This document shows, piece after piece, positions 1 through 5,560 of a stretch of DNA of 5,560 bases. The notes beneath the pieces were generated by a model that made no database searches, had not been told where the DNA came from, and worked only from the letters and a program-made list of their open reading frames with translations. This DNA is from Prevotellaceae bacterium (GTDB taxonomy: Bacteria; Bacteroidota; Bacteroidia; Bacteroidales; Bacteroidaceae). Position 1 is the first letter of the stretch. Every line of letters begins with the position of its first letter. Both the position numbers and the translations under genes were made by a program. The stretch covers positions 1 to 5,560 of the forward strand of contig JAJPYP010000132.1 of the NCBI GenBank assembly GCA_021204885.1. Reading direction: 5' to 3'.

Positions 1-2903
1 AGTACATCGGCGCCGTGGGCATGAACATCCTCACCCCCGACGAGAGCCATTGCAAAATGGTGCGCCTGAACCATCCCATCTTGAGCAACACCCAGCTGGA
101 CATCCTGTGCAACATCCGTTACAAAGGATTCAAGACCGTGAAGCTGCCCATGCTCTTTGAAGTATCCAAAGGACGCGCCGGGTTGCAAGAGTCGCTCTCG
201 GCACTGTGCAAGCAGGCCGAAGAGTCGGTCAACGAAGGGGTGAACTACATCGTCTTGACCGACCGCGACGTAGACAGCACCCACGCCGCCATCCCCTCGT
301 TATTGGCCGTGAGCGCCGTGCACCACCACCTCATCTCCGTGGGCAAGCGCGTGCAGACCGCACTTGTGGTAGAGAGCGGCGAGACGCGCGAAGTGATGCA
401 CGCCGCCCTGCTGCTTGGCTTCGGAGCCAGCGCCCTGAACCCCTACATGGCATTCGCCATCATCGACAAGATGGTAGCCAAGAACGAGATACAGCTTGAC
501 TACGCCACCGCCGAGAAGAAATACATCACCGCCATCTGCAAAGGCCTGCTCAAGATCATGAGCAAGATGGGCATCTCCACCATCCGTTCCTACCGTGGCG
601 CCAAGATATTCGAAGCCATCGGCATCAGCGAGGAGCTCGGCAACGCCTACTTCGGCGGATTGCGCTCCACCATCGGCGGCATCCGCTTGGACGAGGTGGC
701 CCGCGACGCCATCGCCATGCACGATGCCGGCTTCGCCGTAACGCCCGACGGGTTGCTTCCCAACAAAGGCATCTACTCCTTCCGCAAGGACGGCGAGCAA
801 CATGCGTGGACACCCGAGGTCATCAGCACCTTGCAATTAGCCACCCGCCTTGGCAGCTACAAGAAGTTCAAGGAGTTCTCCCGTTTGGTCGACGAGAAAG
901 CCAAGCCCGTCTTCCTACGCGACTTCCTCGGTTTCCGTCGCCATCCCATCCCCATCGAGCAAGTAGAACCCGAAGCGGAGATTGTAAAGCACTTCGTCAC
1001 CGGCGCCATGTCGTTCGGCGCGTTGAGTCAAGAGGCGCACGAGGCCATGGCCTTGGCCATGAACCGGCTACACGCACGCAGCAACACCGGCGAGGGCGGC
1101 GAAGACAGCGACCGCTTCGGCACGGAGCTTCGCTCGGCCACCAAGCAAGTGGCTTCGGGACGTTTCGGCGTCACCACCGAGTACCTGATGGATGCCGACG
1201 AGATACAAATCAAGATAGCCCAAGGCGCCAAGCCCGGTGAAGGCGGGCAGTTGCCCGGCTTCAAGGTAGACGAGGTCATCGCACGCACGCGCCACTCCAT
1301 ACCCGGCATCTCGCTCATCTCGCCCCCGCCCCACCACGACATCTACTCCATAGAAGACTTGGCCCAACTCATCTTCGATTTGAAGAACGTCAACCCCGAC
1401 GCCAAGATCAGCGTGAAGCTCGTGGCCGAGAGCGGTGTGGGTACCATCGCCGCCGGCGTGGCCAAGGCCAAGGCCGACTTGATAGTCATCTCGGGAGCCG
1501 AAGGCGGTACAGGCGCCTCGCCCGTCTCCTCCATCCGTTATGCGGGCATCTCCCCTGAATTGGGATTGAGCGAGACCCAGCAGACCCTCGTGTTGAACGG
1601 CTTGCGCGGGCAAGTGGTGCTGCAAGTGGACGGCCAGCTCAAGACCGGCCGCGACGTCATCGTCATGGCCATGTTGGGAGCCGAAGAGTTCGGCTTCGGC
1701 ACCGCCGCCCTTATCGTGTTGGGCTGCGTGATGATGCGCAAGTGCAACCAGAATACCTGCCCCGTGGGCGTGGCCACCCAAAACCCCGAGCTGCGCAAAC
1801 GCTTCCGCGGGCGCACCGAATACGTGATGAACTACTTCACCTTCCTTGCCCGCGAAGTGCGCGAATACTTGGCCGAACTCGGCGTGCGAAAGTTGGACGA
1901 CATCATCGGCCGCACCGACTTGTTGGTGCGCAAGGAGGAGTTGGAGAAGGGTAAAGTACCGCCCCCGGCCAATCCCAAGCACGCCCTATTGGACTTCTCG
2001 CACCTCTTGGCGCGGGTACCGGGCGATGCCGCCATACACCACGTCACCTCTCAGCACCACGGCATCGAGGGCGTGAAGGACGTGGAGATGCTGCGGGCCG
2101 CCGCCGGCACCTTGGAGAACCAGCGCGAGTGTTCCTTGGAATACGCCATCGCCAATACCGACCGTGCCTGCGGTGCCATGCTCTCGGGTGCCATCGCCAA
2201 GAAATACGGTGCCAAGGGATTGCCCGACCAAACCTTGAGCGTCAAGTTCAAAGGCTCGGCCGGACAGAGCTTCGGCGCGTTCCTTGTACCGGGCGTGAGC
2301 TTCAAGCTCGAGGGAGAGGCCAACGACTACTTGGGCAAGGGGCTCTCGGGCGGACGCATCGCCGTGCTGCCGCCGGTACGAAGCAACTTCGAGGCCGAGA
2401 ACAACACCATCGCGGGCAACACGCTTCTGTATGGCGCCACCAGCGGCGAGGTCTACATCAACGGGCGTGTGGGCGAGCGTTTCGCCGTGCGCAACTCGGG
2501 TGCCGTAGCCGTTGTGGAAGGCGTGGGCGACCACTGCTGCGAGTACATGACCGGCGGCCGTGTGGTAGTACTGGGCACCACAGGGCGCAACTTCGCCGCC
2601 GGTATGTCGGGCGGCGTGGCCTACGTATGGAACCGCGAGGGCAACTTCGACTACTTCTGCAACATGGAGATGGTGGAGTTGAGCCTCATTGAAGAGGCAA
2701 GCTACCGCAAGGAGTTGCACGAGCTCATCCGCCAGCACTACCTCTACACCGGCTCCAAGCTGGCACGCACCATGCTCGACGACTGGAACCGCTACGTGGA
2801 CGAATTCATACAGGTAGTGCCCATCGAGTACAAGAAAGTGTTGCAAGAGGAGCAGATGCGCAAGCTGCAACAGAAGATCGCCGACATGCAGCGCGACTAT
2901 TAA
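1..2903 (+). CDS. gltB: Glutamate synthase (NADPH-type) large/alpha subunit, 5'-truncated by window edge
   Basis: This subunit converts 2-oxoglutarate plus glutamine-derived ammonia to glutamate in the cytoplasm, using electrons from GltD. The reading frame is already open at the left edge (first whole codon at 3) and ends at TAA 2901-2903, giving about 966 visible residues of a family usually near 1,500. The N-terminal class II glutamine amidotransferase domain with its nucleophilic cysteine therefore lies outside. Seen in order: the central ammonia-channel domain (about 30-900, with VVESGETREV near 366); the FMN-binding synthase barrel (about 960-2000), with GAMSFGALS at 1002, SNTGEGGED at 1080, GAKPGEGGQLPG at 1224 and GGTGASP near 1503; the [3Fe-4S] motif C-x5-C-x4-C with Cys codons at 1725, 1743 and 1758; and the C-terminal GXGXG beta-helix domain (about 2140-2700). 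No frameshift or missing motif is visible. The GTG at 15 is internal, not a start. gltD follows after 63 bases. Family assignment is very secure. Confidence 0.97.
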   Translation, partial: YIGAVGMNILTPDESHCKMVRLNHPILSNTQLDILCNIRYKGFKTVKLPMLFEVSKGRAGLQESLSALCKQAEESVNEGVNYIVLTDRDVDSTHAAIPSLLAVSAVHHHLISVGKRVQTALVVESGETREVMHAALLLGFGASALNPYMAFAIIDKMVAKNEIQLDYATAEKKYITAICKGLLKIMSKMGISTIRSYRGAKIFEAIGISEELGNAYFGGLRSTIGGIRLDEVARDAIAMHDAGFAVTPDGLLPNKGIYSFRKDGEQHAWTPEVISTLQLATRLGSYKKFKEFSRLVDEKAKPVFLRDFLGFRRHPIPIEQVEPEAEIVKHFVTGAMSFGALSQEAHEAMALAMNRLHARSNTGEGGEDSDRFGTELRSATKQVASGRFGVTTEYLMDADEIQIKIAQGAKPGEGGQLPGFKVDEVIARTRHSIPGISLISPPPHHDIYSIEDLAQLIFDLKNVNPDAKISVKLVAESGVGTIAAGVAKAKADLIVISGAEGGTGASPVSSIRYAGISPELGLSETQQTLVLNGLRGQVVLQVDGQLKTGRDVIVMAMLGAEEFGFGTAALIVLGCVMMRKCNQNTCPVGVATQNPELRKRFRGRTEYVMNYFTFLAREVREYLAELGVRKLDDIIGRTDLLVRKEELEKGKVPPPANPKHALLDFSHLLARVPGDAAIHHVTSQHHGIEGVKDVEMLRAAAGTLENQRECSLEYAIANTDRACGAMLSGAIAKKYGAKGLPDQTLSVKFKGSAGQSFGAFLVPGVSFKLEGEANDYLGKGLSGGRIAVLPPVRSNFEAENNTIAGNTLLYGATSGEVYINGRVGERFAVRNSGAVAVVEGVGDHCCEYMTGGRVVVLGTTGRNFAAGMSGGVAYVWNREGNFDYFCNMEMVELSLIEEASYRKELHELIRQHYLYTGSKLARTMLDDWNRYVDEFIQVVPIEYKKVLQEEQMRKLQQKIADMQRDY

Positions 2904-2966
2904 GGCCTCACATGAGAAGCCAAGCAGACGAATTTAGCGAACTTGAAAACAAAGCGATAAAAGATT
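2904..2966 (+). other. gltB-gltD spacer with A/T-rich translation leader
   Basis: This 63-base gap separates the gltB stop from the gltD start. Its last 36 bases (2931-2966) contain only 10 G or C, in sharp contrast to the GC-rich genes on both sides. No GGAGG-like Shine-Dalgarno sequence sits at the usual distance before the ATG. This fits Bacteroidetes, where A-rich leaders often replace Shine-Dalgarno pairing. I see no convincing Bacteroides-type promoter (TTTG ... TAnnTTTG) and no hairpin followed by a T run, so co-transcription of gltB and gltD is the simplest reading. Confidence 0.55.
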
Positions 2967-4313
2967 ATGGGAAACCCTACAGCATTCTTACATATTCCCC
3001 GCCAAGAGGCGGGTTACCGTCCGATACACGAACGTATCACCGATTTCAGTCAAGTGGAACAGACCCTGAACAGCCACGACCGCAAGTTGCAGGCATCACG
3101 CTGCATGGACTGCGGCGTGCCCTTTTGCCATTGGGCCTGCCCGTTGGGCAACAAGCCGCCCGAATTCCAGGACGCGCTCTACAAAGGCAAGTGGGAAGAG
3201 GCCTTCAAGCTGCTCACGCAGACCAATGACTTCCCCGAGTTCACGGGGCGTATATGCCCTGCCCTGTGCGAGAAGTCGTGCGTGTTGAAGCTCTCTTGCG
3301 ACGAGCCTGTGACCGTGCGCGAGAACGAGGCGGCCATTGCCGAAGCCGCGTTCCGCGAAGGCTTCATCCAACCCATACACCCCACGCGCAACGGCAAGCG
3401 GGTAGCCATCATCGGTGCCGGCCCTGCCGGATTGAGCATTGCCATGCGCCTCAACGCCCAAGGCTATGAAGTGACCCTCTACGACCGTCACCCCCTGCCG
3501 GGCGGTCTCTTGCGCTACGGCATACCCAATTTCAAGCTGCCCAAAGAGGTGATTGACCGCCGCATCAAGCTCATGCAGGCCGAAGGCATCCGCTTCGAGA
3601 TGGGCGTGGAAGTAACCGCGGGCAAGCTGCCCGAAGGCTACGATGCCTACGCCCTGTGCACCGGCACGCCGCAAGCCCGCGACCTCTCCATACCGGGACG
3701 CGACTTGAAAGGCATCCACTTCGCCTTGGAGATGCTCTCCCAGCAGAACCGCATCCTCGACGGCGAGAGCTTCCCTGCCAAGGAGCTCGTCAACGCCAAA
3801 GGCAAGCGCGTGTTAGTCATCGGCGGCGGCGATACGGGCAGCGACTGCATCGGCACCAGCATCCGTCAGGGAGCCGTCAGCGTAACGCAGATAGAGATCA
3901 TGCCCCAACCGCCCGTAGGGCACAACGACGCCACCCCGTGGCCGCAGTGGCCCATCGTGTTGAAGACCACCAGTAGCCACGAAGAGGGATGCACGCGCCG
4001 TTGGTCGCTCGCCTCGAACCGTTTCCTCGGCAAGGAGGGACACGTTTGCGGCGTGGAGGTAGAAGCGGTGGAGTGGCTTCCCGGCGAAGACGGCGGCCGC
4101 CCCGTGATGAAGCCCACGGGCAAGAAAGAGATTATCGAGGCCGACATGGTACTCTTGGCCATGGGTTTCCTCAAGCCGCAGCAACCGGCGCCCATACCGA
4201 ATGTGTTCCTTGCCGGCGATGCCTTGAACGGCGCCAGCCTCGTGGTACGCGCCTTGGCCGACGGCCGCAGGGTGGCCCGCGAGATAGACGCTTACCTGGG
4301 CGGCAAAGCATAA
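2967..4313 (+). CDS. gltD: Glutamate synthase small/beta subunit (NADPH-dependent FAD and Fe-S oxidoreductase)
   Basis: This 448-residue cytoplasmic flavoprotein oxidises NADPH and passes electrons through FAD and [4Fe-4S] clusters to the FMN site of GltB. The start is well fixed: an in-frame TAA at 2958-2960 lies three codons upstream and ATG 2967 is the first start after it. The N-terminal Fe-S domain has Cys46, Cys49, Cys54 and Cys58 (C-x2-C-x4-C-x3-C), then Cys97, Cys101 and Cys105 in GRICPALCEKSC, with an additional Cys111. The FAD Rossmann motif GAGPAG is at 150-155, followed by PGGLLRYGIPNFKLPK. The NADPH Rossmann motif GGGDTGSD is at 286-293, and WPQWPIVLKT and SSHEEGC follow. The C-terminal flavin motif AGDALNGASLVVRALADGR is present. 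The stretch between the LAMGF motif and AGD is unusually short, about 26 residues less than I recall for E. coli GltD. The related family includes other GltD-like oxidoreductases, but gltB next door settles the assignment. Confidence 0.97.
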   Translation: MGNPTAFLHIPRQEAGYRPIHERITDFSQVEQTLNSHDRKLQASRCMDCGVPFCHWACPLGNKPPEFQDALYKGKWEEAFKLLTQTNDFPEFTGRICPALCEKSCVLKLSCDEPVTVRENEAAIAEAAFREGFIQPIHPTRNGKRVAIIGAGPAGLSIAMRLNAQGYEVTLYDRHPLPGGLLRYGIPNFKLPKEVIDRRIKLMQAEGIRFEMGVEVTAGKLPEGYDAYALCTGTPQARDLSIPGRDLKGIHFALEMLSQQNRILDGESFPAKELVNAKGKRVLVIGGGDTGSDCIGTSIRQGAVSVTQIEIMPQPPVGHNDATPWPQWPIVLKTTSSHEEGCTRRWSLASNRFLGKEGHVCGVEVEAVEWLPGEDGGRPVMKPTGKKEIIEADMVLLAMGFLKPQQPAPIPNVFLAGDALNGASLVVRALADGRRVAREIDAYLGGKA

Positions 4314-4380
4314 GGCACGGCCGGTCACTGTAAGGACAGCGCATCACAAGAACAGTTTACCATTAATAACTCCGAATACC
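4314..4380 (+). other. gltD-asnB spacer with A/T-rich translation leader
   Basis: This 67-base gap lies between the gltD stop and the asnB start. The first part is GC-rich; the last 33 bases (4348-4380) hold only 11 G or C and include TTAATAA. A TAAGGA string at 4331-4336 resembles a Shine-Dalgarno site but is about 45 bases from the ATG, too far to serve it. A 4-bp stem with a 4-base loop at 4328-4339 (CTGT/ACAG) is too weak for a terminator and has no T run. No clear promoter is visible, so asnB probably shares the gltBD transcript; an internal promoter cannot be excluded. Confidence 0.5.
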
Positions 4381-5560
4381 ATGTGTGGCATCGTAGCTAT
4401 ATTCAATATCCGTGAGCAACAACCCGAGTTAAGGAAGAAAGCCTTGAAGATGGCGCAGAAAGTGCGTCACCGCGGACCCGACTGGAGCGGCATCTACGTG
4501 GGCGGCTCGGCCATATTGGCACACGAGCGGCTCTCCATTGTCGACCCCCAATCGGGCAGGCAACCCCTCTACTCCCCCGACCGCAAGCAGGTGCTCGCCG
4601 TCAACGGAGAGATATACAACCACCGCGACATCCGCGCCCGCTACGCCGGCCGTTACGAGTTCCAGACAGGCTCCGACTGCGAAGTCATCCTTGCCCTCTA
4701 TAAAGAGAAAGGCATCCGTTTCTTGGAAGAGCTGAGCGGCATCTTCGCCTTCGCCCTTTACGACGAGGAGAACGACGACTACCTCATTGCACGCGACCCC
4801 ATCGGCGTGATACCTCTTTATATAGGCCGCGACAAAGAGGGGCGCGTCTACGTGGCCAGCGAGCTGAAAGCCTTGGAAGGCAACTGCGACGAGTACGAGC
4901 CTTTCCTGCCCGGCCACTACTACCACGGCCGCGAGGGCAAGATGGTGCGCTGGTACTCGCGCCCATGGATGAACTACACGTTAGTGAAAGACGATGCCCG
5001 CAGCCACGAGGAGCAGGTAAGCGCCATACGCGCCGCACTGGAAGCCTCGGTGCGGCGCCAGCTCATGTCCGACGTGCCTTACGGCGTGCTCTTGAGCGGC
5101 GGCTTGGACTCCTCGGTCATCTCGGCCATCGCCAAGAAGTTCGCCTCCAAGCGCATCGAGACCGACAACCAAGCCGATGCATGGTGGCCGCAGCTGCACT
5201 CCTTTGCCGTGGGATTGAAAGGTGCCCCCGACCTGTTGAAAGCCCGCGAGGTAGCCGCCCACATCGGCACCGTGCACCACGAGATAAACTACACCATCCA
5301 AGAGGGCTTGGACGCCCTGCGCGATGTGATCTACTTCATCGAGACTTACGACGTGACCACCGTACGCGCCTCCACCCCCATGTACCTATTAGCGCGTGTC
5401 ATCAAGAGCATGGGCATCAAGATGGTGCTCAGCGGCGAGGGAGCCGATGAGGTCTTCGGCGGATACCTCTACTTCCATAAGGCGCCCACCCCGCAAGCCT
5501 TCCACGAAGAGACCGTGCGCAAGCTCTCCAAGCTGCACCTGTACGACTGTCTCAGGGCCA
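4381..5560 (+). CDS. asnB: Asparagine synthetase B (glutamine-hydrolysing), 3'-truncated by window edge
   Basis: The enzyme makes asparagine from aspartate, ATP and glutamine, releasing glutamate, AMP and pyrophosphate in the cytoplasm. The frame is open from ATG 4381 to the right edge, giving 393 codons of a protein usually near 550. The start is set by chemistry: Met-Cys-Gly-Ile-Val places Cys2 as the class II amidotransferase nucleophile after Met removal. That domain (about 2-200) also shows RHRGPDWSG (29-37), Arg50 in AHERLSIVD, NGEIYNH (75-81) and Asp99 in TGSDCEVIL, the known glutamine-site residues. The synthetase domain carries the pyrophosphate loop SGGLDSS (239-245), AWWPQLHSFAVGL, ETYDVTTVRASTPMYL and SGEGADEVFGGY (351-362) with the catalytic-site Glu353. 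The similarity to E. coli AsnB as I recall it is high throughout, including KLHLYDC near the edge, so this is the true asparagine synthetase rather than a natural-product or capsule amidotransferase homologue. It lies 67 bases after gltD in the same direction. The final ~160 residues are outside the window. Confidence 0.96.
   Translation, partial: MCGIVAIFNIREQQPELRKKALKMAQKVRHRGPDWSGIYVGGSAILAHERLSIVDPQSGRQPLYSPDRKQVLAVNGEIYNHRDIRARYAGRYEFQTGSDCEVILALYKEKGIRFLEELSGIFAFALYDEENDDYLIARDPIGVIPLYIGRDKEGRVYVASELKALEGNCDEYEPFLPGHYYHGREGKMVRWYSRPWMNYTLVKDDARSHEEQVSAIRAALEASVRRQLMSDVPYGVLLSGGLDSSVISAIAKKFASKRIETDNQADAWWPQLHSFAVGLKGAPDLLKAREVAAHIGTVHHEINYTIQEGLDALRDVIYFIETYDVTTVRASTPMYLLARVIKSMGIKMVLSGEGADEVFGGYLYFHKAPTPQAFHEETVRKLSKLHLYDCLRA

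Noticed and set aside
1491..1523. GltB loop reads SGAEGGTGASP where other glutamate synthases have HD, YD or NS before GGTGAS
   Set aside because: The two residues before GGTGAS vary among known functional glutamate synthases, and the rest of the loop is intact, so this is ordinary family variation.
1068..2870. Two long back-to-back antisense open frames on the minus strand (1068-1982 and 1986-2870, about 300 codons each) opposite gltB
   Set aside because: They mirror the codon structure of a GC-rich gene, where stops are rare on the opposite strand. Their translations are low-complexity runs rich in Ala, Val, Gly, His and Leu with no recognisable domain, while gltB is unambiguous on the plus strand.
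2912..3229. Plus-strand open frame starting at ATG 2912 right after gltB and running into gltD
   Set aside because: From 2967 onwards it is an out-of-frame reading of gltD, and its product is arginine/proline-rich without family features. The short A/T-rich piece before gltD is better explained as a leader.
4328..4339. Small inverted repeat CTGT-AAGG-ACAG after gltD
   Set aside because: A 4-bp stem is expected by chance, it does not extend (the next pair mismatches), and no T run follows, so it is not a credible terminator or operator.
3096..4926. Further minus-strand open frames opposite gltD and asnB (3096-3719, 3813-4328, 4429-4926)
   Set aside because: Same cause: shadows of GC-rich coding sequence, with no motifs and no plausible start regions of their own.
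1..5560. Possible undescribed system (defence, mobile element, RNA element)
   Set aside because: Almost every base is accounted for by three well-known metabolic genes with intact motifs, and the two short gaps hold no repeats, structured RNA signal or extra gene.

Overview
The window is a single-strand (+) run of three nitrogen-assimilation genes: the C-terminal two thirds of the glutamate synthase large subunit (gltB, entering from the left edge), a complete glutamate synthase small subunit (gltD), and the N-terminal ~70% of a glutamine-hydrolysing asparagine synthetase (asnB, leaving at the right edge). There are no RNA genes, mobile elements, CRISPR arrays or extended repeats that I can see. 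The two gaps between genes are 63 and 67 bases.

The organism is most likely a GC-rich member of the Bacteroidales (Bacteroidetes). This is inference from three things: the flavour of the GltB and GltD proteins, the gene order, and start regions that are A/T-rich and lack a Shine-Dalgarno sequence although the coding sequence is strongly GC-rich. Codon third positions are mostly G or C, with TTG often used for leucine. I cannot name a genus.

Layout: 1-2903 gltB (partial); 2904-2966 A/T-rich spacer; 2967-4313 gltD; 4314-4380 spacer; 4381-5560 asnB (partial). The genes form one metabolic unit. GltD takes electrons from NADPH through FAD and Fe-S clusters to GltB, which makes two glutamates from glutamine and 2-oxoglutarate. 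AsnB then spends glutamine and ATP to amidate aspartate, returning glutamate. The same transcript would therefore set the balance between glutamine, glutamate and asparagine. All motifs checked in the three proteins are intact, so the region looks like functional core metabolism rather than an accessory or undescribed system. The points worth a second look are small: a shortened C-terminal segment and an extra cysteine in GltD, the gene coupling itself, and the A/T-rich leaders.
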